From positions 558,001 through 622,000 of the forward strand of contig OZ241346.1 in NCBI GenBank assembly GCA_965199875.1: DNA of 64,000 nt. Direction: 5' to 3'. Below, piece after piece: positions 51,916 through 61,271 of this stretch (the first letter of the stretch is position 1; each line of letters opens with the position of its first letter). The position numbers were made by a program, and so were the translations under genes. The notes under the pieces are model-generated. The model did not search any database. It was not told the origin of the DNA and saw only the letters and a list, made by a program, of their open reading frames with translations. Origin of the DNA: VXYL01 sp965199875. Lineage in GTDB: Bacteria > Pseudomonadota > Gammaproteobacteria > Pseudomonadales > Azotimanducaceae.

Positions 51916-52004
51916 GCCGGCAGTGTACTTGGCCAGACCGCCCTGCCCCGCTACCGTCGGCGGCACCGGCGAAGGCGGGCGCCAAGCGTGCGAAAATCCT
52001 TGCC

Positions 52005-53627
52005 ATGACGCGAGTTTGGAGCCTCGGCGCATGGCTGGCGGCGGCGGTTGTGGGCACGCCGGTCGTCGTCGTGCTGCTGGCCTTGGCGCTGCCGGCCGGC
52101 GACTCCTGGCAGCACATCCGCGCTACGGTGCTGCCCGGCTACGTGTGGAACACGGTCGTTCTGGCGGTGCTGGTGGGCGCCTTGGCGGCGGTGATCGGCA
52201 TCGCCACCGCGTGGACGGTGGCGACGCGGAACTTTCCCGGGCGCCGCTTCCTGTCCTGGGCGCTGGTGCTGCCGCTGGCGGCGCCGGCCTACGTGGTCGC
52301 CTACGTCTATACGGACCTCTTGGAGTACGCCGGGCCGGTGCAGACCGCGCTGCGCGGCCTCGGCGGCGGGCAAGGCGCGATGCTTCCCCCCGTCCGTTCC
52401 TTGCCGGGCGCCGCGCTGGTGCTGGGCCTGGTGCTCTATCCCTACGTCTATCTGCTGGCGCGCACGGCTTTCGCAAGCCAGGCCGGTTCGCTCTTCGAGG
52501 CGGCGCGGGTGCTTGGCGCGAGCCCGCGACGGGCGTTCTTCGGCATCGCCCTTCCGGCGGCACGGCCGGTGATCGCCGGCGGCGTGGCGCTGGCGATGAT
52601 GGAAGCGGTTGCCGACTACGGTGTCGCGGAGTACTTCGGCATTGCCACCTTCACCACGGGCATCTTTCGCACCTGGTTCGCCCTCGGCGACCGCGCCGCG
52701 GCCATGCAGCTGGCGGCTTGGCTGTTCGTGGTGGTGGCGGCTCTGGTGCTTGTCGAGCGCTGGGCGCGGCGCGGTCGATTCAGCAATCCGCTGGGCCGAA
52801 GCAGCGGCGCGGCGGCGGTGGAACTGCGCGGCTGGCGCGGCTGGCTGACCAGCATCGCGGTTGCCCTGCCGCTGATGCTTGGCTTCGGCGTGCCGCTCCT
52901 GGTGCTTGCTGGCTACGCGGTGGTCGCTGGCGATCCCCTGCTGGGGCGAGGCTTCGGCGATTTCGTGCAAGCCAGCATCGGCGTCGCGGCCACTGCCGCG
53001 GTCGCCGCCACGGCGCTGGCGCTGTGCCTGGCCTACGGCGAACGGATCAGCCAACGCCCGTCCACGCGCATCGCCGTGCGCACCGCCACCTTGGGCTATG
53101 CGCTGCCGGGCGCCATGGTCGCGGTGGGCGTGCTGGTGCCTCTGACCACGGTGGACAAGTGGCTTGCGCGAACGCTGCGCGACGTCTTCGCCGTCGATGC
53201 CGGGCTGCTGCTGACGGGCACCGCCGCGGCGCTGGTGTTCGCCTACGTCGTGCGCTTCCTCACCGTCTCCTACAACGCTTGCAGCGGCGGCCTGGAGAAG
53301 GTTCACCGGCGCTTGGACGATGCGGCGCGAAGCCTTGGCGCGAGCCCCGGCCGAGTGCTGCGCGCGGTGCATTTGCCGCTGCTGCGCGGGGCGCTGGCCA
53401 GCGCCGTCCTGCTGGTGTTCATCGACGTGATGAAGGAACTGCCGGCGACGCTGATTCTGCGCCCCTTCAACTTCGAAACCCTGGCGACCCGGGTCTATCG
53501 GCTGGCCTCCGACGAGCGGCTTGCCGAGGCGTCGACGGCCGCATTGGCCCTCGTGCTCGTCGGCGTGCTGCCGGCGCTGCTGCTCGCCGCCACCGCTCGG
53601 CGTCAACCGGACGGCGGAATCGGCTAA
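52005..53627 (+). CDS. fbpB: Iron(III) ABC transporter permease
   Basis: A 540-residue permease of about twelve membrane segments, consisting of two tandem transport modules, the fused form usual for FbpB. Each half has the cytoplasmic E-A-A-x3-G-loop: E-A-A-R-V-L-G-A-S-P and D-A-A-R-S-L-G-A-S-P. It diverges from fbpC across an 89-base gap that must hold both promoters. Confidence 0.92.
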   Translation: MTRVWSLGAWLAAAVVGTPVVVVLLALALPAGDSWQHIRATVLPGYVWNTVVLAVLVGALAAVIGIATAWTVATRNFPGRRFLSWALVLPLAAPAYVVAYVYTDLLEYAGPVQTALRGLGGGQGAMLPPVRSLPGAALVLGLVLYPYVYLLARTAFASQAGSLFEAARVLGASPRRAFFGIALPAARPVIAGGVALAMMEAVADYGVAEYFGIATFTTGIFRTWFALGDRAAAMQLAAWLFVVVAALVLVERWARRGRFSNPLGRSSGAAAVELRGWRGWLTSIAVALPLMLGFGVPLLVLAGYAVVAGDPLLGRGFGDFVQASIGVAATAAVAATALALCLAYGERISQRPSTRIAVRTATLGYALPGAMVAVGVLVPLTTVDKWLARTLRDVFAVDAGLLLTGTAAALVFAYVVRFLTVSYNACSGGLEKVHRRLDDAARSLGASPGRVLRAVHLPLLRGALASAVLLVFIDVMKELPATLILRPFNFETLATRVYRLASDERLAEASTAALALVLVGVLPALLLAATARRQPDGGIG

Positions 53628-53637
53628 CATGCCGCGC

Positions 53638-55236
53638 ATGGCTGCCGACGCCTGCGCATCCGCCCTCGACGCTCTGCGCTTCGACAACCGCTACGTCGAC
53701 GCGCTGCCCGGCGACGCCGAGACGCGCAACTACCGCCGTCAGGTCCGCGAGGTCTGCTACTCGCCGGTTGCGCCCACGTGCGTTCAAGCTCCGCGGCTGG
53801 TCGGCTGGTGGCGGGAGGTGGCGGAACTGCTCGATCTGCCGGAAGCCGTGCCGGAGACGGGCGCGTTCGCGGACGTGTTCGTCGGCAACCGGCTGCTGCC
53901 CGGCATGAAGCCCGTGGCCACCTGCTACGGCGGCCATCAGTTCGGCAACTGGGCGGGGCAGCTGGGCGACGGGCGCGCCATCAACCTCGGCGAAGTGGTG
54001 AACCCGCGCGGCGAACGCTGGACGCTGCAACTCAAGGGCGCCGGGCCGACGCCCTACTCGCGCACCGCCGACGGCCTCGCCGTGCTGCGTTCCTCGCTGC
54101 GCGAGTTCGTCTGCAGCGAGGCGATGTTCCACCTGGGCGTGCCCACCACCCGCGCCCTGTCGCTGGCGCTCACCGGCGAAGAAGTGGTGCGCGACATCCT
54201 CTACGACGGCCATCCGGCGGCGGAACCCGGCGCCGTGGTGTGCCGGGTCGCGCCGTCGTTCACCCGCTTCGGCCACTTCGAGATGCTGGCCGCCCGGCGC
54301 GAGACGGAACTGCTGCGGCGCTTTCTCGACTTCACCATCGCCACCGACTTCCCCCACCTCGCCGAGGAAGCGGACGCCAAGCGGCGCTACCTCGCCTGGC
54401 TGGCCGAAGTCGCCGAGCACACCGCGGCCACGGTGGCGCACTGGATGCGCGTCGGCTTCGTCCACGGCGTGATGAACACCGACAACATGTCCGTCCTGGG
54501 GCTGACCATCGACTACGGCCCCTACGGCTGGCTGGAGGGCTTCGACCCGAACTGGACGCCGAACACCACCGACGCCGCCACGCGCCGCTACCGCTTCGGC
54601 CAGCAGCCGGCCATCGCGCAGTGGAACCTGCTGCAACTCGCCAACGCCGTCTATCCGCTGATCGGCGAAGCCGAGCCGCTGAACGAGGTGCTGAACGACT
54701 TCGCCGGGAACTACACCCGCCAGTCCGAAGCCATGACCGCGGCCAAGCTGGGCCTGCCGCGCTACCAGGCGGAGCACGACTCCCCCCTCTGCGACGAGCT
54801 GTTCGCCCTGCTCGGCAGCGTGGAGACCGACATGACGTTGTTCTTCCGCGGCCTGGTGCAGGTGGACGTGCAGCGGCCGAGCATCGAACCGCTGCTCGAC
54901 GCCTACTACTCCAGCGCCGCAACGACCCCGGCGCTGCGCGAACGCACCCAGGCCTGGCTCGCATCCTACGCCGCAAGGGTTCGCCTTGAAGGAGAGCCGA
55001 ACGCCAAGCGCGTCGCCCGCATGAACGCGGCCAATCCGCGGTTCGTGCCGCGCAACTACCTGGCGCAGCTGGCCATCGACAAGGCCGAAGCCGGCGACTT
55101 CTCGACGCTGCGCGAGTGGATGGACGTGCTGCGCCGTCCCTACGACGAACAACCCGGCAAGGAACGGTTCGCCGCCAAGCGCCCGGAGTGGGCTCGGCAT
55201 CGCGCCGGCTGTTCCATGCTGTCGTGCAGTTCGTAG
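53638..55236 (+). CDS. selO: SelO family protein AMPylase (YdiU)
   Basis: About 532 residues of the SelO pseudokinase family, which transfers AMP to protein hydroxyls in redox control. Recognisable: Y-G-G-H-Q-F-G-N-W-A-G-Q-L-G-D-G-R-A, W-T-L-Q-L-K-G-A-G-P-T-P-Y-S-R, M-N-T-D-N-M and a C-terminal C-S-M-L-S-C-S-S where eukaryotes have selenocysteine. ATG 53629 is the alternative start, three codons upstream. Confidence 0.95.
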   Translation: MAADACASALDALRFDNRYVDALPGDAETRNYRRQVREVCYSPVAPTCVQAPRLVGWWREVAELLDLPEAVPETGAFADVFVGNRLLPGMKPVATCYGGHQFGNWAGQLGDGRAINLGEVVNPRGERWTLQLKGAGPTPYSRTADGLAVLRSSLREFVCSEAMFHLGVPTTRALSLALTGEEVVRDILYDGHPAAEPGAVVCRVAPSFTRFGHFEMLAARRETELLRRFLDFTIATDFPHLAEEADAKRRYLAWLAEVAEHTAATVAHWMRVGFVHGVMNTDNMSVLGLTIDYGPYGWLEGFDPNWTPNTTDAATRRYRFGQQPAIAQWNLLQLANAVYPLIGEAEPLNEVLNDFAGNYTRQSEAMTAAKLGLPRYQAEHDSPLCDELFALLGSVETDMTLFFRGLVQVDVQRPSIEPLLDAYYSSAATTPALRERTQAWLASYAARVRLEGEPNAKRVARMNAANPRFVPRNYLAQLAIDKAEAGDFSTLREWMDVLRRPYDEQPGKERFAAKRPEWARHRAGCSMLSCSS

Positions 55237-55255
55237 TTCGCGCGCCTGCCATGCC

Positions 55256-56011
55256 ATGATGCGCGCCGTTCGTCGGGCCGGAATCGTCGCCATGCTGGCG
55301 CTGCTGCCGGCCGCGAACGCCACGGGCGAGGCGCCCTATGCCGAGGCGCCTCCCGAACGAACGCAGGACACGCCGATGGAAACGATGATCCGCGAGATTC
55401 AAGACGATGCCGAGCGCACGTCCTCGTACACCGGCATCGAGCGCATCGGCGAGGCCGTCGTGGAGGCGCTGCGCCAGACGCCCCGCGAGCGGTTCGTGCT
55501 GCCGCGCAGCCGCTCGCTGGCCTACGCCAACCATCCCCTGCCCATCGGCTACGGACAGACCATCTCGCAGCCGTTCATTGTCGCCGTCATGACCGAGTTT
55601 CTCGGCGTTGCCAGCGAGCACCGGGTGCTGGAAGTCGGCACCGGTTCCGGCTACCAGGCGGCGGTGCTGGCGCATCTGGCGGCCGAGGTCTATTCGGTGG
55701 AAATCGTCCCGGAACTGGCGGCGAGCGCCCGCGAGCGCCTCGAGGGCATGGGCTACGACAACGTGCAGGTGCGCGCCGGCGACGGCTGGCAGGGCTGGCC
55801 GGAGCACGCGCCCTTCGACGGCATCGTCGTCACCGCGGTGGGCGAGATCATCCCGCCGGCGCTGATCGAACAGCTGACGCCGAACGGCCGTCTGGTCATG
55901 CCGGTCGGCGGCAGCGGCGGATTTCAGCAGCTGGTGGTGTACTCCAAGAGCAGCGACAGCATTCGCACACTGTTCCCGGTGCGCTTCGTGCCGCTCACCG
56001 GCGGGCCGTGA
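55256..56011 (+). CDS. pcm: Periplasmic protein-L-isoaspartate O-methyltransferase
   Basis: A 251-residue PCMT with a signal peptide (A-M-L-A-L-L-P-A-A-N-A), so it likely repairs isoaspartate in exported proteins. Motif I is L-E-V-G-T-G-S-G-Y-Q; P-R-E-R-F-V-L and I-G-Y-G-Q-T-I-S-Q-P match the family. Classical Pcm lacks a signal. Follows selO by 19 bases. Confidence 0.88.
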   Translation: MMRAVRRAGIVAMLALLPAANATGEAPYAEAPPERTQDTPMETMIREIQDDAERTSSYTGIERIGEAVVEALRQTPRERFVLPRSRSLAYANHPLPIGYGQTISQPFIVAVMTEFLGVASEHRVLEVGTGSGYQAAVLAHLAAEVYSVEIVPELAASARERLEGMGYDNVQVRAGDGWQGWPEHAPFDGIVVTAVGEIIPPALIEQLTPNGRLVMPVGGSGGFQQLVVYSKSSDSIRTLFPVRFVPLTGGP

Positions 56012-56030
56012 GGAGCACTTCGGCAACCCG

Positions 56031-59000
56031 CTAAAGCCGCAAGGACGCTCGGAGGTAGCCGAAGACTCCAGGCAGTTCGTGCGCCACCAGGCTCATGTTC
56101 GCCGCGCCGCACACCGTGCAGGGCGCGGGTTCGTTGTTCAGCACGTTGTTGACGCCAGCGGTCGTGGTGAGCTGCCGCTCGAACCAGGCTCCGCGATACT
56201 GAACGCGCAAGTCCAAGTACCGCTCGGACTGCAGACGCTCCGCGCCGTTCTGCAGCAACGCCGAAACGTGGCGCACGGTGGCGCCGCCCAGCCAGTTTCC
56301 TCGTCGCCAGTCGGCCTTGACGGTGTAGCGCCACTTCGGGAACGCGCGCTGAAAGGTTTCGCCGGTGATGTCGCCGGAGCGTTCCTTGGCGGCTTGCGAG
56401 CCGTCGACGCCGAGCGTCCGCTCCTCGTACTCGTGCAGGTGCGTGGCGTTGAAGGCAATGGCCAGCTGGCCGGACGCGGTGGCCGGGGCCAAGTAGTCCA
56501 AGCGGAAGTCGGCGCCGGCGGCGCGAATGCCGCCGATGTTCTGCAAGCGGTTGTCCACCCGTTCGATGGCGCCCAGGCGGTCGCGCCGCACGCCGGCGCA
56601 GAAGAGCGGCGACAGGGTGCGCACGCAGGCGTCGACCAGATCGCCGGGGGCGCGCCCCTCGATGGCATCGTCCACGTCGATGGCGTAGGCGTCGGCGGAC
56701 AGCGTCAACGCATCGACCCAGCGACCCTCCTCCAGCCAGGAAGGGCGATAGACGAAGCCCAGCAAGCGGCTCTTGGACGTCTCCGCGCGCAGTCGTTCGT
56801 TGCCGGCGGAAACCGCGGTGAGCTGTGGATTGCGCTGCGTCAGGGCGGGCGGCAGGCCCAGCTGGGCGCAGTTGTCGACGATCCGCCGAGGCTGCGGCGC
56901 GTCCCGGCCGCCGTTGGCGGAACCGATCACGGCGAAGACGTCGGCGCATGGGTCCAGATGGAAGAAGTCCTCCCGCGCCGCGCCGCCGAACAACTCGCCG
57001 ATGCCGGGCGCCCGAATGCCGGTGGACAGCGACGCGCGCCAGGAGAGATCGACCATCGGCCGCCACAGGATGCTCAGCTTGTAGGCGGTCTCGGCGCCGG
57101 AAGTGCTGTAGCGCGAGCGCCGCGCGGCGACGTTCGCGGCCAGGTAGTCGGCCAGGGGAAGCGCCGCCAGCAAGGGCGTATCGACCTCGACGTAGAACTC
57201 GGCGACGTCGAAACCGCCACGGGTGCTGCCGGCAGGGATGCCGGCGGTCTCGCCACGCTCCGCAATCGGGTCCGGCTGAAACGAACCATCGTGGGAGCGG
57301 CGCTCGAAGCCGACGGCGATGGCCAGCGGCCCGGCTGGCAGAGCCAGAACGTCCCCGCTCAGCGTGCCGGCGACGTCGCCGAGCGTCTGCTCGCTGAAGT
57401 CGCGCTGCACGTAGCCGACGAAGTCGAGCATTTCGTCGGTGATGGAACCGCGGCCGTCCGGCCCCTGTCCGCCGAAGAAGTTGAAGGGCACGCAGCCGGG
57501 GGTGGCGTCGCAGAGGCGCGGATCGCCCAACGCCGTCGCCAGCTTGGCGGCGTTGTGCGCACCGCGCTTCTGCTGCCAGCCCCGGTTCTCGCCGCGGTTG
57601 ACGCCCAGTTCCCAGTACAGCGCCCGTCCGGCCAGCTCGAACTCGCCCTCCAGCATGGCGCTGAGGAACCAGGTGTCCACCTGCTGCTCGAAAACTCGCG
57701 GGCCGGACTCCAACGGCCGACGGCCGAAGAACGCCAGATTGCCGTTGGCCACGGAGAGCTCGACACCGAACGGGTTGTAGCGCTGCTCGGCGGCGATGAC
57801 GACGTCGTGCAGAATGGCGTTCCCGCAGCCGCTGCCGAGGCACAGCGGTTCCGGCGCCGCCCTGGTGGCGGACTCGCGCCGGGTGTAGGCGGCCTTGGCC
57901 ACCAGGCGCAGCGAACCGGCGAGTTCGTGGCGCAGCTGGGTGTAGAGATTCAAGCGCCGGCTCGGCGTCAGCAGGTAGTTGAAGCGACTGCCGTTGTAGT
58001 TGAAGCGGTCGGCGCTGGCGAAGGCGTGGAAGTCTCCGGCGGTCGGGTTCTTCGGGTTGAACGCCGGGCGGCGAACGCCGTCGTTCAGGGCACCGTCGTT
58101 CAGCGTCAGGTCGGCGCCGCCCAGGTTCGGCCCGAGAATGAACCGCCCCTGGGGCGTGAACGACGAGCAGCCGCCGTCCTCGCAGCTGGTGCCGAAGGGG
58201 CTGGGGAACGCCGACTGGGCCCGATCCGAGGTGTAGACGGCGCCTTCGTCGGCGTAGTAGGCGCTGGCCAGAACGCCGGTTGCTCCGCCGCTGCCGCTGC
58301 CCCAGAGCGCCGAGATCCGCGTAGCTCTGCCGTCGCCGTGCGACAGGTAGCCGCCGCTTTGCGCGTCGATGCGCATGCCGTCGAAGGCGCGCCGGGTGAT
58401 GACGTTGACGACGCCGCCGATGGCGTCCGAACCGTAGACCGCGGAAGCGCCGTCGTGGAGGATCTCGACGCGCTCGACAACGCTCTCCGGCAGCGAGTTG
58501 AGGTCCACCGCGGTCGGCACCCCGGAAGCCGAGGCGCCGGCGATCCAGCGACGGCCATCGACCAGCACCAGCGTGCGCTTGGCGCCCAGATTGCGCAGCG
58601 ACACCCTGGCCGCGCCAGCGCCGATGCCGTTGCCGTCCTGGGGAAAGCCGGAGTTGCCCGGCACGTTGAAGCGGGTGTTGATCGCCGAGCCGGAGATCGG
58701 CAGCTGCCGAAGCGCCGCGCCCAGACTGGCCAACCCGGCGCGGCCGAGATCGTCGCCGGACAGCTTGGAAACCGGCGCGAACTCGCCCAAGGCGTCGCGG
58801 CGGCGAATGCGGGTTCCGGTGACGACCAGTTCCTCGATCCGCCCTTTCCCTGCCTTGCCCTGCGGGCCCTGTTCGTCCTCCGAGGCGTTTGCCGACGCGG
58901 TGACGCCGGCTGTGCAGGAGCAAGCGACGAGGAACGCAAGCAGCCGGCTCGGCCGCCGTCTTGCAGCGCGGTCCGGCCAACACGCTGCCGGGCATCTTCG

Positions 59001-59075
59001 GCCCGAGCCGCGCCTCGACTTGGCGCTGCAGCGTCCGCTGCCGTTCGCTGCCCTGCTCGATGCCGCGTTCAACAC
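56031..59075 (-). CDS. TonB-dependent outer-membrane receptor
   Basis: About 1014 residues. After a signal-like segment (L-L-A-F-L-V-A-C-S-C-T-A-G) come I-E-E-L-V-V-T-G-T-R, a plug domain (V-L-V-D-G-R-R-W-I, S-A-V-Y-G-S-D-A-I-G-G-V-V-N-V-I) and a long barrel ending in Leu. The family imports iron chelates or oligosaccharides. No ATG fits: the nearest upstream codon is GTG 59075, giving a signal peptide with an odd 40-residue extension; CTG near the hydrophobic run is possible. The upstream sequence on the same strand is a scrap of an Rpn-type tail, so the original start may have been lost. Confidence 0.85.
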   Translation of the reverse strand: MLNAASSRAANGSGRCSAKSRRGSGRRCPAACWPDRAARRRPSRLLAFLVACSCTAGVTASANASEDEQGPQGKAGKGRIEELVVTGTRIRRRDALGEFAPVSKLSGDDLGRAGLASLGAALRQLPISGSAINTRFNVPGNSGFPQDGNGIGAGAARVSLRNLGAKRTLVLVDGRRWIAGASASGVPTAVDLNSLPESVVERVEILHDGASAVYGSDAIGGVVNVITRRAFDGMRIDAQSGGYLSHGDGRATRISALWGSGSGGATGVLASAYYADEGAVYTSDRAQSAFPSPFGTSCEDGGCSSFTPQGRFILGPNLGGADLTLNDGALNDGVRRPAFNPKNPTAGDFHAFASADRFNYNGSRFNYLLTPSRRLNLYTQLRHELAGSLRLVAKAAYTRRESATRAAPEPLCLGSGCGNAILHDVVIAAEQRYNPFGVELSVANGNLAFFGRRPLESGPRVFEQQVDTWFLSAMLEGEFELAGRALYWELGVNRGENRGWQQKRGAHNAAKLATALGDPRLCDATPGCVPFNFFGGQGPDGRGSITDEMLDFVGYVQRDFSEQTLGDVAGTLSGDVLALPAGPLAIAVGFERRSHDGSFQPDPIAERGETAGIPAGSTRGGFDVAEFYVEVDTPLLAALPLADYLAANVAARRSRYSTSGAETAYKLSILWRPMVDLSWRASLSTGIRAPGIGELFGGAAREDFFHLDPCADVFAVIGSANGGRDAPQPRRIVDNCAQLGLPPALTQRNPQLTAVSAGNERLRAETSKSRLLGFVYRPSWLEEGRWVDALTLSADAYAIDVDDAIEGRAPGDLVDACVRTLSPLFCAGVRRDRLGAIERVDNRLQNIGGIRAAGADFRLDYLAPATASGQLAIAFNATHLHEYEERTLGVDGSQAAKERSGDITGETFQRAFPKWRYTVKADWRRGNWLGGATVRHVSALLQNGAERLQSERYLDLRVQYRGAWFERQLTTTAGVNNVLNNEPAPCTVCGAANMSLVAHELPGVFGYLRASLRL

Positions 59076-59148
59076 TCTGCTCGATGCCCCGTTCGCACAC
59101 TTGCGCGATGCCTTGGCGAATGTACGGCCCCCGGTGCCGTTGGCACAA
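58955..59148 (-). pseudogene. Remnant of an Rpn-type C-terminal tail
   Basis: In another frame on the same strand it reads R-G-I-E-Q-S-V-E-R-G-I-E-Q-G-S-E-R…L-Q-R-Q-V-E-A-R-L-G-P, like the repetitive E-x-G tails and L-L-x-R-R-F-G ends of Rpn/DUF4351 nucleases. No catalytic domain is present. It overlaps the 5' end of the TonB-receptor frame. Confidence 0.55.
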
Positions 59149-59211
59149 GCGCGCCGGTTTGCCTTAAGCTCAACCAACCAGCCGTCAAAATCGAGGGGGC
59201 AGCGGGGAAAC

Positions 59212-60456
59212 ATGAAGACGTTGGACCGAAAGGGAGCGGGGCCGCGCACGGTTGCAGCAACGCTGGCGCTGCTCGGCGTTTGCGCGGTGCAGGGCTGCGG
59301 CCCTTCCGCGCCCGCCAACGGAAGCGGCGACGCCCAAACCGCCGCAGCAGCCGTCGTCGACGGCGTCACCGATACCGAGGTGGTGTTCGGCACGCACTCC
59401 GACCTGACCGGCCCCATCGCCATCTGGGGCGTCGGCATCGTCAACGGCCTGCGCATGCGCTTCGACGAGGCGAACGACGCCGGCGGCGTCCACGGCCGCC
59501 AGCTGCGCCTGGTGGTGGAGGACTCCCAGTACCAGATTCCCAAGGCCATCGCCGCCGCCAACAAGCTCATCAACCGCGACAAGGTGCTGGCGCTCTTGTC
59601 CTCCGTGGGCACGCAGACCAACGTCGCCGTCATGGAGCAGCCCTTCGCCAAGGGCGTGCCGAATCTGTTTCCCGCCACCGGCGCGCGGGCCATGGTGGAA
59701 CCGTTCAACCCGCTGGTCGTCAGCCAGATGGGCCTGTACTACGAGGAGATCCGCGCCGGAGTGAAGTACTTCGTCGAAGAGAAGGGCAGGACGACGCCCT
59801 GCGCCATCTACCACGACACCGAGTACGGCCACGAAATCAAAGAGGCCGTCGAGGACCAGACCGCCGCCATGGGGCTTTCCGTCGCCGCCGTCTCCGCGCA
59901 CAAGCCCACCGATGTGGAGTTCACCGCAGCGGTGCTGCGCCTCAGGAACGCCGGCTGCGATCTGGTGATGGTCGGCCTCGTTCACCGCGACACCATCCTG
60001 GTGCTGGAGACCGCTCGCAAGATCGGCTGGACGGACGTCGCCTGGGTCGGCAACGAGGCCGCCTACGGACAGGTCATCGCCGATCAGAAGAGCGGCTCCG
60101 GCGAGGGCTACTACGCCTTCGTGCCGATGGCGCTGGTGTACGAAGACGACGACCTCGCGCCGCCGCTGCAAGACTGGCTGGCGCGCTACCGGGAGCGCTA
60201 CGGCGAAGCGCCCGATCTGCCGCCGATGCTCGGCTACCGGGCGGCCGATCTGGCCGTTCGCGCCTTGGAGATCGCTGGCCGGGAGTTGACGCGGGAAAGC
60301 CTGATCGCGGCGCTGGAGTCGCTGACGGACTACACCGACATCTTCGGCAACCGGCTGTCCTTCGGCCCCGGCGATCACAAGGGCGTGGACCACTCGACGC
60401 TGTCGCAGATCCGAAACGGGCGCTGGGTGACCTTGGACACCGAGATTTCCTACTAG
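59212..60456 (+). CDS. Branched-chain-amino-acid-type ABC substrate-binding lipoprotein
   Basis: A 414-residue type I periplasmic binding protein. Lipobox V-Q-G-C at the end of the signal; body V-V-F-G-T-H-S-D-L-T-G-P, L-V-V-E-D-S-Q-Y, V-G-T-Q-T-N-V-A-V. Such proteins bind branched amino acids, amides or urea; the permease genes are not next to it. ATG 59212 with AGCGGGGAA before it. Confidence 0.87.
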   Translation: MKTLDRKGAGPRTVAATLALLGVCAVQGCGPSAPANGSGDAQTAAAAVVDGVTDTEVVFGTHSDLTGPIAIWGVGIVNGLRMRFDEANDAGGVHGRQLRLVVEDSQYQIPKAIAAANKLINRDKVLALLSSVGTQTNVAVMEQPFAKGVPNLFPATGARAMVEPFNPLVVSQMGLYYEEIRAGVKYFVEEKGRTTPCAIYHDTEYGHEIKEAVEDQTAAMGLSVAAVSAHKPTDVEFTAAVLRLRNAGCDLVMVGLVHRDTILVLETARKIGWTDVAWVGNEAAYGQVIADQKSGSGEGYYAFVPMALVYEDDDLAPPLQDWLARYRERYGEAPDLPPMLGYRAADLAVRALEIAGRELTRESLIAALESLTDYTDIFGNRLSFGPGDHKGVDHSTLSQIRNGRWVTLDTEISY

Positions 60457-60471
60457 GCGGCCGGCTCGACC

Positions 60472-61044
60472 GTGGACGAATCCGCGCTTATCGACGCCCT
60501 TGCCGGCGCCTACCGCGAACTGATCGTCGGCATCGGCGAAGCCCCAGGGCGAGAAGGCCTGGCGCGGACGCCGGAACGCGCCGCCAAGGCGCTGTGGTTC
60601 CTCACCCAAGGCTATCGGCAGAAACTTGGCGACGTGGTCAACAACGCTCTGTTCGAGACCGAACTCGACGAGATCGTGCTGGTGAAGGACATCGAACTCT
60701 ACTCGCTGTGCGAGCACCACCTGCTGCCCTTCGTCGGCAAGTGCCACGTCGGCTATCTGCCCCAGGGCCGGGTCCTCGGCCTCTCGAAGGTGGCGAGAAT
60801 CGTCGACATGTTCGCCCGCCGCCTGCAAATCCAGGAGACGCTCACGCAGCAGATCGCCAGCACGCTGATGGACGTCACCGGCGCTTCCGGCGTTGGCGTC
60901 ATCGTCGAGGCCCAGCACCTGTGCATGGCCATGCGCGGCGTCGAGAAGCAGCACTCGACGATGAAGACCTCGGTGATGCTGGGCGACTTCCGCGACAGCG
61001 CGCCAACCCGCGCCGAGTTCCTGCAACTGGTGGGCGGCGCGTAG
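60472..61044 (+). CDS. folE: GTP cyclohydrolase I
   Basis: A 190-residue enzyme that opens the GTP ring to make dihydroneopterin triphosphate for folate. Zinc ligands C80 (C-E-H-H) and C151 (H-L-C-M) and H83; P-F-x-G-K-C-H-V-G-Y and S-K-V-A-R-I-V are family hallmarks. GTG start. Confidence 0.96.
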   Translation: MDESALIDALAGAYRELIVGIGEAPGREGLARTPERAAKALWFLTQGYRQKLGDVVNNALFETELDEIVLVKDIELYSLCEHHLLPFVGKCHVGYLPQGRVLGLSKVARIVDMFARRLQIQETLTQQIASTLMDVTGASGVGVIVEAQHLCMAMRGVEKQHSTMKTSVMLGDFRDSAPTRAEFLQLVGGA

Positions 61045-61271
61045 GCGGACGTGAAAACCGCCGCGTCTGCCAAGCGCCGCATCGCGGCTATTCCCCGCGA
61101 CGGCATAGGTTACTCTAGGGCACAGGGTCGCCGGCAGTCAGCGGCTTCGAGGCGGAGGGACAAGGGCTTGGACAGCGGCGTACAGAAGCGTCGTGCCGCA
61201 GGTGCGTTTTGCTTGCCCGGCGCGATCGCGAAAGCCATGCCAGCGGCTGGACGAGACGGCCGAGGCGGCGG

